A DNA stretch of 64,000 bases. It comes from Gnetum montanum (lineage: Eukaryota > Streptophyta > Gnetopsida > Gnetales > Gnetaceae). The stretch spans positions 92,685 through 156,684 of the forward strand of contig MNCI01005503.1 of NCBI GenBank assembly GCA_015680685.1. Reading direction: 5' to 3'. Within the stretch, counting starts at the first letter, position 1; each line of letters begins with the position of its first letter. This document shows positions 47,188-57,628 of the stretch, piece after piece. The notes beneath the pieces were generated by a model. That model was not told the origin of the DNA and searched no databases. It worked only from the letters and a program-made list of their open reading frames with translations. The position numbers and the translations under genes are program-made.

Positions 47188-47443
47188 CGAGCCCCCCACC
47201 CCGGCAACACTTTTCATCATTTCTTGTCATTCACATGGGGGATTTTTTCAAATTTTTCTCTATGACTTGTGAGTGTGACACCTTTTCTTTTCAACCTCTA
47301 TCTCACTCGCTGGTACTCCGATTTGAATTCCATCTAAACCTGCTTGAACTTGAAGTGTTCAGCTTAGTCATGGGGAAGGGACACCTGCTGAAAAGCACCT
47401 AAATTTTTTGGAATTTATTATCATCCAAAGGACATCATCTAGG

Positions 47444-47668
47444 GTAATTAGCTATAACACTTAGAATAATTGTGCCCAAAAAATATTTAATCCCTATGTA
47501 TACTAGGAAACTAAAATTGGAAACCACCTAAGTCACAAGACTCATTATTACAATCTTTCTAGTAATATCACATGGAGATTAAAAAAATTAATTAATTAAG
47601 AAAAGAATTAAGGTATGACTTAACTTCAAAAAAAAACCTTACTAATGCTTGGCCCCATGTGATTGCAG
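47444..47668 (+). other. Candidate intron before element A ORF2
   Basis: Donor CTAGG|GTAATTA and acceptor GTGATTGCAG directly before the ORF2 ATG; 225 nt. The donor sequence is shared with B and the acceptor position with B, C and D. Confidence 0.5.
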
Positions 47669-50459
47669 ATGCCCCTGAAACGTGGACAAAAGGAAGGTCC
47701 TACTCAAGGTGGAAGAAAACAATCTCAGAGAGGTGGAAGACAAGATCCTGTTGGACAACATATAGAACAAGAGAAGCAATTATTCAGTATTCATCAAGAG
47801 GCCCCTCCTACTGTACAGTCTAGGTAGGGAGAAGAAGGAGCTGCTATAGCACCTGAACAAGAACAACATCTCACCCCCCCCCCCACCCCCNTTGTGTTCA
47901 GGACATCCATGAAAATTTGACATTCGTTGTGGTGATTGTGGAATTAAACTTTGAATCTTTTGCAGGTTTCACTCCTGAGGCCATAAGGGATCACCTCAAA
48001 GGATCTCCCTTATGGCCTACCCTCTCTGAAAGCGAGGCATGGTACCTAGGGGAGGCATACCAATTTTAGCACAACAGAGAGCAAAGTACTACTATCAACA
48101 TTTGTGGTGTGATAGTTGATTTCTCCATATATACCATTTTAGAAGTGTTAAACCTTTCCAATATAGGGCCCAAAGTTTCTCAGTTATCCATCCATTCAGA
48201 CCTCGATGTACAACGGGATTGGTTGAAAATGGCTTATGGAAGAGATAAAAAATTTGGTGAGTTGATGAAAAAAGAGAGGATTTACTGCAATATTGAAACA
48301 TATCACCTCTTCCCCATGAAGGGCTTGAAAAGAATATCAACGTATGCAGCTAGAGGATGTGCAGTGTTGATGGGAAAGATTAACACTAACCTACCCCATC
48401 TATATTTAATGGAGATCCTAAGGACATTTGAGGAATGGAAGACAGGGAAGATGGTGCTGCCTTTTCCTTGTCTTATCAGAAAGATTTTCTAACATGCTAG
48501 TATTTGAGGGTACACCAATGATGTCCTTCAAAAAGCCCAGACTGCTTCATATGCTGAATTGTTAAAGTTTCCAGCCCCAAGGAAAATCACTAGCAAGACA
48601 CTGGGACCAGAAGAAGAAGAAGAACAAAAGGCTAGACCAACTACAACTCAACTTGTAGGACCTAGCCAACCTCCAAGTATAGGTCTTAGTGAACAACAAG
48701 AAGCAAGGCCCAGCATAGGTCAAGATCAGCCACCACTACCACAAGACTACAGACTGTCAATGAGCCATCTCAAGGCCATCGCTAAGACAGTCAATTGGGA
48801 AATTCATGATGATGCAAATCTCTTTCACATCATCGATGATGCCATTTAGCCCACTATTTCTTTGGATTGCACAAGGGGTAAAGTGTCTATTCACATAGGA
48901 GGAGGGGAAAGTAGATGGTCACAACAGATCTTAGGAAACATGACATCTTTCCAGGTGTAGTTAGAAACTAGTGAAGGGGCCACTGTGGCGGTCATACAAC
49001 ACTAGAATGTTGCGATAACTGAAAAAGTGGTTATGGACCACATCAAAGAATCATTCAATGTACCTGTTGTGCCACTGGTAGATCTCATAGGAGCACGGGA
49101 TGCTCAAATTTTTTCCAGAACCTCAATGATTCCTGTAAAACATGAGGATGTGCTTGATCAATTACTCTAAAAAGGGCAAGTAATGATGTCCCTATTTGAC
49201 ATCCCTCAAGATGTTATACCAATTTAGTTAAACCTCATTTCCACAAAGGGGAAGCTAGTCTTAATAAAAGTGAGGCCTAAGCATGCTGAAACTGAAGTGC
49301 AGAAATTACAAGAGTAGCTCATGGCCCTACAAGCAGCATAGCGAGACCCTCTGCAATTTGTTCTCGCAGACCAGCTAGATAATTTGAAAACTAAGAAACT
49401 AACCAAGCTAATCATGGATAATAAAGAGGTGGATGATGAAAAAAAGAAGGCTTTTTGGGATGCCTTGGCTGCACAAGCGCAAACTCATGCACATCTCAAA
49501 GTACTCAACACCTTACAGGAGGAAAATAAATAGCTCATTTCTGACAACCTTCAGTTGACCACTATGGAAACGCAAAAGAATGTTCTTGATGAACACTTTC
49601 ATCAATTTTAAGAAAAATTCATCTGGATCAACGAAGACATAATTCATTTAGCCAGGGAGAATAGAACCCTCTCAATGGAGGAGGTACATGAAATTTACCA
49701 AAATATAGCTATTGAAATAAGCACGTGGAAAAATGAGGCTAAATGGCATAAAACAAGGAGCACTTCTGAGATTAGGTGGGGATGTACAAATAGATCCTAG
49801 AGAAGAAGATCCATATGGCCAAGTGCTCAACACACTGACTGGCGGGTCATATTGGACACATATGCCTTTGCCCACCAAGTGGGAGTTAAGAGCCAAGTCC
49901 TGTAGATTCAGGATCTAACAAAATACATGGAGTTGGCAAACCTGCAGTATGCCAACCTTGCCATGTTAATAGCAAGGCGCTTGAGGATAGATCTTGAGTA
50001 GCAGGTAGCAACCACCTACATCAAATATGAAGCAAAATTTGTAGAATGTAGGAACTTGTTGGAAAAATTGGAAGTTGCAAATTCTGAACTTGAGGTGGTA
50101 AAGACAAGCTACCAAGGCCAAAAGGGTGTCATAGAAGATTTGGCTCAACGAAGAGCATATTTGGCTCAACAGAGAGTAGATTTTCAAGAGTACAAGGATA
50201 AATCCAAAGCCTATGAGGAGGAATGACAAGTATTCGTGACTTCATATGTCAAGGCCAATCAAATGTTTCCACAACTACCCTATCTATGGAAGGTGCCGAA
50301 TTCATCAAACATAGAAACATTAGCATGGATAGCATAAGACCTTGGACCGAAGAGGAGAAGCTCCAGGTCATACTCTAGTGCCATCACGTCTCAAAACCTA
50401 GAGCACAAGACAAAGGGAAAGCACCAATGGCATAGCCACCGCCACTAGGAACTACATGA
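47669..50459 (+). pseudogene. Element A ORF2, interrupted
   Basis: ATG at 47669 (MPLKRGQKEGPTQGGRKQSQ), stop at 50457-50459. The basic Q/G-rich N-terminus has K-R repeats. The central domain is at 48090-48490: ICGVIVDFSIYTILEVLNL, YGRDKKFGEL, YHLFPMKGLKRISTYAARG, LMGKINTNLPHLYLMEIL and LPFPCLIRKIF. In order and wording it resembles the 'putative plant transposon protein' domain (PF20167 by recall), often linked to plant gypsy elements. Linker at 48559-48760, conserved blocks SMSHLKAIAK, HIIDDA and HIKESFNVPVVPLVDL, then a coiled-coil-like half (49250-50230: LQEENK, NVLDEHFHQF, HLARENRTLS). A C run with one N (47877-47891) and several stops interrupt it. No transmembrane segment is seen. Role unknown; the coiled coil suggests a structural or multimerising protein (inference). 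Confidence 0.78.
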
Positions 50460-50610
50460 GTTCCAAAATTTTGTAGTTGTAGCACATTCTTTGTGTTGTG
50501 TCTTTTTTCTTTCTTCATTCCACACTGTGGCATAATCCCATTTTCACCATCCAATAATCCCATACCTATCCACTGTGTAATCACTGTAACTTGAGGATGA
50601 GTTTTCATTA

Positions 50611-50623
50611 AGTTGTGGGGGTA
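50611..50623 (+). promoter_or_regulatory. Element A polypurine tract
   Basis: AGTTGTGGGGGTA directly before the 3' LTR. It is one transition and one indel away from the GTCATGGGGGTA of B and C. Confidence 0.8.
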
Positions 50624-51416
50624 TGATGAGTTGTCATTTGGGGCAACCACGATATCTCATACGTGATATTGTGGCCTATCTCCTCATCTATAAATAAGAG
50701 GTAGATAGATGAGTCAGAATTAGATCATTATAAGTTAGTTTTTAGTTTAAGTATTTTAATTTCTTTCTCTCCCTTTTCCTCTCCATGTATGCCCGCAGTG
50801 TGGTGATTGTAATTGTACGGAACCTTTATTCGAGTGTGACATACTTGGACATGCACATGACCAGTAATAAAGATTGAGATTAATTCATCATTATAGCATT
50901 CACTTAGTTTAATCATTTAATTAATTGTTATTTACTACTTTCCTAGTTAATCTCTCTCACCCTTATCTCACGTTAAAACACAGAATGAGTACGACTTGAT
51001 TACGAGCACTTAAGTGTGACTACTTGGTAACCTAGTAGCGTACCTAGGATTTGCACTTGGTAATCCTAGTGGTAGTTGTGCATGAAGTCCAAGGTGTGTA
51101 CGGATAATCAAGGAATAGATGCTCATCACACTTAGGCTAGTTTAGACTTTCTCTTACCCTTTCTCTCTTAGCTTAGATAATATTACTTTTCATTGCTTTC
51201 AGGAGTAGCATTAGATTACAAACCAATCATACACCTCACTCTAGACTAAACCATATATGAAAAAGCTAATACTAGTCCAAGTGGGAAGACAACGAACTGC
51301 TACCTAAGGCTCACTATCTAGGTGCTACAACTAGTCTATCTGCGGAGTTCGACTAGATCACGCATGTAACGCTCGTATTTGTATGGTTGAGTGTAGGGGT
51401 ACCTCACCACTCATCA
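50624..51416 (+). repeat. Element A 3' LTR
   Basis: TGATGAGTTGTCATTTGG to CACTCATCA. It has one exact GATATC and one decayed unit, then the TATA box CTATAAATAAG near 50689-50699. Confidence 0.88.
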
Positions 51417-51421
51417 ATATC
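51417..51421. repeat. Target site duplication of element A, right copy (ATATC)
   Basis: Differs by one base from ATAGC at 42820-42824. Confidence 0.6.
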
Positions 51422-52489
51422 ATTATAAAAATAACCCATAAAATAAATCAAAGGGTTCATATTCAAATTCATCTAGAAAAAAGGTGTCATGTTGAGCATT
51501 TTCTTTGTACAAAATTGATGAAGCAGAGCTCTAGAATGTAACAGCAGCAGTGACATGGCTGTGGTTACATGAATAATGGCTATGGGAGATGTGGGTCATG
51601 ATGAGCAAAGGTGGTGGTTACGTTGCTGGTGGTGTTACATCCACCACCAACTATTTCATAGAAACTCAAATGGTGGTTACTAGTAGTAATGGCCTACTAG
51701 ACATGGACATTCAAAGGTAAGCTATTACAAAAAGGGATCCAAGAGAAACCAACAAAGGGTTTTTTTTCTTTTTTTTTGGCTTTCTATCAGTCTTAGGGTG
51801 GTCTCCTATAGGGTAAGGCAGAGTCAGAAAACCCATAGGCAGTAGTTTCCTTCTTCTCTATAGTGGACAGTGTCTCCCCTTTCCCTCCCACTACATTGGC
51901 ATGTGTTAAATCTTTAGCCTATAGGAGGCATGTGACGTGCATGTAAAATGAGTGGTCAAAGAACAGCATCACAACTACAATGGTGGGGACACACAAACAC
52001 AAGAAAGAAAACTCATTTTTTGGACTTGTAATAATTTGGCTACATTACCTATACTCTTAATGAACTTTCTATCTCCCTTAGAACATTAACTCCACTAGTG
52101 TAACTAAGAAAACACTAGGAAATAGTAACCTATGTCTAACTATATACATAATCTAAACATCTAATTGCAAGATCCAAGATGATCAAAAATTTTAGGTTTG
52201 TTAGTATCAATCACGAAATTATTAGGCATAGTTAGTTAATCTAGGTTGTGGCCTGATAAGGCATGATTTAAGATATCACATAATTATCATCTATCCAAAT
52301 AACCAATTTAACCTCATCATTAGGTTTAGAAGGTTGAAAAACATTAGAAATAACTATTCATATATTAGAAATAGAAATCAAATTTCAAAGTTATGATAAA
52401 TCTAAGTCTTGAGGATTTTAAGGCATGATTTTAGAAAAATAATTAAAAACTAAATTTTAGAGTCTTCAGTACCTAATTTGACTCCATCA
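51422..52489. other. Unassigned sequence
   Basis: No gene or repeat is recognised. There is a T-rich run near 51762-51780 and many GGTGGT/CCACC phrases at 51600-51680. Confidence 0.5.
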
Positions 52490-52494
52490 ATACA
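52490..52494. repeat. Target site duplication of element E, left copy (ATACA)
   Basis: Matches 57624-57628. Confidence 0.65.
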
Positions 52495-53228
52495 TGTTGA
52501 CCTTTTGATGTGTCAAAACCTTAAGGAAAATGAATAACAGAATGCTTGTTATGGATAATGTGTTTGCAAGACATGAAAAAGTACTTCACATGGGATCTGA
52601 GAACTCAAGGCTATAAGATCTACAATGAGAAGCCAAAGTAAAGACTGCATGGGCCAAGATGAGAGCATACATGAAAACGAAGCCTACAAATCCAATGAAG
52701 ATGCTACAAGGACTGTCAAGAAGGAAAATTAATGAGAGAAAGCCTTAGAAGATAGAGCCTAAAAGATGAGAAGACATCTCCCAGAAATAGTAGATGTCTT
52801 TATCTCAAAGTACACATCTCCCTAGAGACATCCCACATAAGAAATTCCATTTTCCACTAAGATGTCTCTCCTTAATTAAGGCTAGTCTTAGGTAGATGTT
52901 CCAACTATGAAGATGTATACACTAGCTATTGGGTAGCCAAGGAGTTTTCAAAAACTTTGAGGCTATAAGAAGATATAAAATTATTGGAAATTGTGTAAGC
53001 ACTATTCACATCAATCAATCATTGTTGAAAGCTATAAGAAGATATTCTTATTCTTCATTGTAACATCATTTTCTTGGTTGTATGTTGTATTGAGCTTCAA
53101 CAACAAGAACTTTTAAATTTAATGACATTCTTTCCTTGTATCTTTTTCTTTTTCCTATAGCCCTATGGGGTTGATGTGCTTCTTGTAAGAAGGCATCCAT
53201 ATTGAGCTTGGTGGGACCTTGCATGGTT
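52495..53228 (+). repeat. Element E 5' LTR, internally shortened
   Basis: Aligns with 56541 to about 57270. It contains a cluster of AGACATCT/AGATGTCT motifs (52770-52930). TTGGTACTC just after it may be a decayed tRNA-Met-type primer site. Confidence 0.65.
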
Positions 53229-53272
53229 GCTTGGTACTCTTACTATTAACTTCAAATTTTAAAGAGTGAACT

Positions 53273-54280
53273 ATGGAGGGGACATCCTACACAAGACCAC
53301 CAATGTTTGACAAGTTCAATTTTGTCTAATAGAAGGCAAGGATGCAAGGCTTCGTTGAGTCACTAAAGTTTGAGATATTGGAGTTCATCCTTAAAGGTTA
53401 CAAACTACCTATCAACAATGCATTAAAGGCCCTCAAGCCATGGAGCAAGTGGACACCAAAAGAAAGAGATAATTTTATGTTTATATTTTGCATTAAATAA
53501 GTCTAAATTTGATAAATTAGTTGGATGTAGTACTACCAAAGAAATTTGAGAAATATTAGAAGATATCTATGAGGGCACATCCATAGTTAAATAATCAAAA
53601 ATTTTGTTTTTGCAAAGTGAGTATGAAAAACTCAAATGAGGAAACAAGAAAAGATAAAAGATTATTTTTCTACAGCAAACAATCTAGTTGTAGCAATTAG
53701 GGGTATAGGCAAGGACTTGCCTAAAAGTGATGTAATCATTAAAATGATTAGAATACAATCTCTTGAATTTAGACCTAAGGTTATAGATATGGAAGAGATT
53801 AGAGATTTTTTTATCTTAAAATTTCATGAAATTCAAAGTGCTCTTATTTCTTATGAAATAAATCTCATAAGCAAAGGACCAACAAAATAAAAGCCCATCA
53901 CCTTGAAATCAACATCCAAAGAGAAGGACCTAGGTGAATAAGAAATGAACAATGAGGAAGAAATAGCACATCTATCAAGGATAATTTAAAGGTTTATAGC
54001 AAAAAGGAGTAAGAGCTTCAATCAACAAGGACTTAACCAATCCAACTCCAAAGGTAATAATAGAGGTAAAAAATTTTCAAATTCTAATTTTTCTGGTTTT
54101 TCAATAGAATGTTGGGTATGTGGTGGAAGAGGCCATGTGGCCTCTAAATATCCTAGCAATGACTAGTTACAATGAAAGGATAAGATTGACATAGACATGC
54201 AAAAGAAAAACTTCTACATAACCTGGGATGATGGAGAGTAATGCGAAGAAGAGGTTGATGACACCATGAAAGACTCTTAG
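53273..54280 (+). pseudogene. Element E gag (Copia type)
   Basis: ATG at 53273 (MEGTSYTRPPMFDKFNFV, a stop, then WKARMQGFVESL), the usual Copia gag opening around 'W..RM..F'. A central block at 53636-53890 (MRKQEKIKDYFSTANNLVVA, IRIQSLEFRPKVIDMEEI, LISYEINL) resembles the UBN2 gag domain. A zinc knuckle near 54112-54155 reads CWVCGGRGHVASKY, with the last Cys replaced by Tyr. It is broken by stops near the start and after 53890. Gag would package the element RNA; here it is the only recognisable retroviral domain. Confidence 0.75.
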
Positions 54281-56527
54281 CTCACATGTATGGCCTTTAC
54301 AAATGAATATTCATCACAAATTTCTAATAAACTAAGAGGTAAGTATGATGAAAGGTGTGGTAAATTACTTGAAGAAATTCTTATCTTGCATTATTTACTC
54401 AAAAAGTTAAAGAAAAATATGAATAGAAAATTTTTTGAAATTCATACCTTGCCTTCCAAATTAAAAGGAGAAATATTAGACATAAAGCTTACAATTCAAC
54501 TATTAACCCCATCAAATGAAGAGAAATGTAGGGATACTCAAGAAGAAGGGATCAGTGAGAGTAATGAAAATTAATCTAGAAGTGAAAGCATGGAAGAAAC
54601 CCCACAAAAGGATATTAGCACTAGCTCAAGCATAATCAAGTTTAACAACTCTATTCATGAAGAAAACACTTTATGTGTTTCTAAAAATTGTTGACATAAA
54701 CAAGATTATTATTATCCTCATATCGGACAAAGTAACATTGATGCTTGGTCTTGTCAAAAAAAGGATCCTAGTTACTGTATCTTGTAGAATGTAACAACAT
54801 GGAAAGATAATGTGCTAGAAGTTGGAAAAATCTTTAGAAGGATGGATGATAAAATAAATGAACATAGATTCTCCTATCTTGAAGAGCATGAACAAGAAGG
54901 ATTCCCATACAAGATTGAAGGCATCAGTAAAGGAACTAATGAAAGAAAATCAAAGGGTAAGGAGGTACTCCATGATAGAGGATCTCATCCCAAACTTCAT
55001 TAGTCTTTTTCACATCAATAAACAAGGTAAGTCACGGTAAGTTTTTATTTCCTTGCTTTCTAGTTAAAATTTGAGTCAGTTTTTGAATATCTTATGAATT
55101 TTTTTTATCAAAGGAAACATATATATTAATTCATAGATAAAGAAATCAAAGTAGTATGCCTATCTCTCATGTTATCTCTTGAACTAAGTTGCTTACATAT
55201 CCTTAAAAAGATTTTTTCTTTTTTAATAATATCTAATTTTGGGAATCAAGAATGGTATTACACCCATGTTCATCATAAGATGCTACTAACATGAGAACTT
55301 GGACAAAGATTTATAGAAAAAATGATAAAGAAAGACATAATGATCAAGCAAGATAAATTTGTTATGTTTTGTTCCTATTAATTTTTTTCTAATATTTTTG
55401 TCTTTCTATAAACATTGTTGGATTACTCAATATTCTTGAATAATCAAGATTATGAGAAATTAGCTTCAAATTTTGAAAATTTGAAAAAAAAAGAAAAAAG
55501 ATAAGAACATACGTAGGAGGAGCTTAGACCTCATGAATTATTATGAAGCATCAATACTTGGGAAATTTATGAAGATCTTCTCCAATACATAATTCTTAGG
55601 AAGGAAAAAAGTTTATATCATCTTATACAAATTGAATGCAAAAGATAAAAACATTGTTGATTTAATCCTTAAAATTTTTGTTACCTAAGAGTGATCATCA
55701 ATTTTGCAGCCATCTAGAATTAATTTGAATATATCTCTATTATAGTACTGCATCATTGACATATTATGAATATATATTTGAGTACTTAAGTCCCATATTG
55801 TTAAACAAATTCTACTGAAGCAAGATAAAGTACTCACACTTCTATTCTAAAATTATGAAATCCTCTTAGGAAGTTTTGAAAATGAATGGATAATATACCT
55901 TAAGCTTTCCTAAGATACATGTGATCAATATGAACATCTTAGAAGTTTTTTTATCTCTTGATTTAGTTTTGAAATTTGATCTATCTCTTATAAGTTGAGT
56001 ATATATGTACTTTTTTTCCTTCATATGAAAAGTACTATGTATGAAGATGTATTGAGAAGTTTCTTATGAGTTTTTTACTTGGATGAAGAATGTGCAACCA
56101 TCTTTTGATCTCCTTCCGAGTTGTAAGGCTCCACTCCTCTATGATGATCTTCAAAAAGGAATACTAGTTAACGTATTGATCCATAACTATGGTGATCTTA
56201 TCTTAGATATCATATATGATTGTTATCCAAGTGTCATGAGAAAAATTGCTAGTAAACAATAATAACTTTATGGACATACTTTATGAATATATTTGAATAG
56301 CTATGACCTTATGATGATATTAATTATTATCTTTCTAAATTTAGAGTTCTAACATTATGATGGTACTAATGCTCTTATTTCTAGGTTCTTGTTCATAAAT
56401 GTCCTCATGCAAAAATTCACAAGTGTCTAAATGACTAATGAGTTGTGTACTATATTAAGGATGCATCATCTTTAGCTTAATTGATTTTAGGATCTACTAA
56501 CCCATTTATTAAGTTATGAACATCACC
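54281..56527 (+). pseudogene. Element E gag extension and non-coding 3' part
   Basis: The frame at 54290-54574 (KLLEEILILHYLLKKLKKN…) and the short frame at 54812-55003 are charged and helix-prone, continuing the gag C-terminus in related elements. From about 55040 to 56527 no frame is recognised; the sequence is AT-rich up to the PPT. Confidence 0.5.
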
Positions 56528-56540
56528 AAAAGGGGGAGAT
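56528..56540 (+). promoter_or_regulatory. Element E polypurine tract
   Basis: AAAAGGGGGAGAT directly before the 3' LTR, typical for Copia elements. Confidence 0.75.
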
Positions 56541-57623
56541 TATTGACCTTTTGGTATGTCAAAACCTTAAGAAAAATGGAGAACATAGAATGTTTGTTGT
56601 GGATAATGTGTTTATAGGACATGAAAAAAAACTTCCTATGGGATGTGAAAACTCAAGAAAATAAGATGTACAATAAGAAGCAAAAGTGAAAACTACATGG
56701 GCTAGGATGAGAGCATGAATGAAAATGAATGCTACAAATCAAAAGAAGATGGTCCAAGAACTATCACGAAGGAAAATTGATGGGAAAAAGCCTCAAAATA
56801 CAGAGCCCAAAATATGAGGAGATGTCTCCTAGAAATTGTAGAGGTCTCTATCTCAAAGTAAATGTCTCCCTAGAGATGTCCCATAGAAGACATCCCATTT
56901 TCTAGTGAGACATCTCTCTTATATTGAGGCCAATCTTAGGTAGATGTCCAACTTTGAAAAAAAACATCTACACTAGCCATTGGGTAGCTGTTGCACAAAT
57001 TTCAAGGAGTTTTTGGGCTATAAGAAAATACAAAATTCTTGGGAATTGTGCAAGTACTATTCACATTAGATCAATCATTTCCTTAACTATGCTATTGTAT
57101 TCTTGTTCTTCATTGGAGCATCATTTTCTTGGTTATATGTGATATTGAGCTTCAACAAAAAGGACTTGTAAATTTAATTACATTCTTTCCTTATGTTTTT
57201 TTCTTTTTCTTGTAGCCTTGTGGGGTTGATGTACTTCTTGCAAGAAGGCATCCACATTGAGATTGTTGTGACCTTATGAGGTTAAATGATTTTGTAGTGT
57301 CAAGACACTCTAAATCGAATCTCACTTTTGTAAAGGTTGTGGGCTACTTGAAACCACATTCTAAGTTTATTGGAACATGGCGAGATTGAGTGGCTTCATA
57401 GTGAAGAAACACTTTCATGCAGAGCTTAGAGCTTATACAAGGTGTGGTGCTCTTCAAACCACATTTTATTAAGAAACAATGTCTAAAGGTATGCATAAAT
57501 TCTACCCCTTAAGTGTGAAAGTACCGAAGTTAGGAAACCACATAAAATTTGGTGTTTTTATGTGACATGTTTAGTTTCAATTAGGGAACTTATTCAACCC
57601 TCCTTCTAAGTTCTTAATCTACC
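56541..57623 (+). repeat. Element E 3' LTR
   Basis: Full-length copy. It carries AGATGTC(T/C)/AGACATC motifs at 56818-56945 and a TATTCAACCCTCCTTCTAAG-type end near 57590-57610, common in plant Copia LTRs. Confidence 0.7.
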
Positions 57624-57628
57624 ATACA
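57624..57628. repeat. Target site duplication of element E, right copy (ATACA)
   Basis: Matches 52490-52494. Confidence 0.65.

Larger units (their letters stand above)
42825..51416 (+). mobile_element. Element A: gag + ORF2 LTR retrotransposon without pol
   Basis: An 8.6-kb element with LTRs of 864 and 793 bp, near-perfect tRNA-Asp primer site, gag, 1.3 kb of non-coding sequence, internal promoter module, candidate intron, ORF2 and PPT. The layout is identical to B on the opposite strand. No pol motif is found. The gag start codon is lost, and ORF2 has several stops but reads in long stretches. It has an ATAGC/ATATC duplication at its ends. Confidence 0.88.
52495..57623 (+). mobile_element. 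Element E: gag-only Copia-type LTR retrotransposon
   Basis: LTRs at 52495-53228 and 56541-57623 (start TGTTGACCTTTTG; the 3' copy starts TATTGACC), a PPT of AAAAGGGGGAGAT and TSD ATACA. Between them only a Copia-type gag and a coiled-coil-rich extension are coded. No protease, integrase, RT or RNase H is found in 3.3 kb of internal DNA. This is the layout called TR-GAG (terminal repeats with a GAG domain), a non-autonomous class. The 5' LTR is about 350 bp shorter than the 3' one, having lost its inner part. Confidence 0.75.

Noticed and set aside
47669-50459. ORF2 as a viral-type envelope gene
   Set aside because: Its position after gag fits an env-like gene, but no signal peptide, membrane span or cleavage site was seen, and the protein is hydrophilic with coiled coil.
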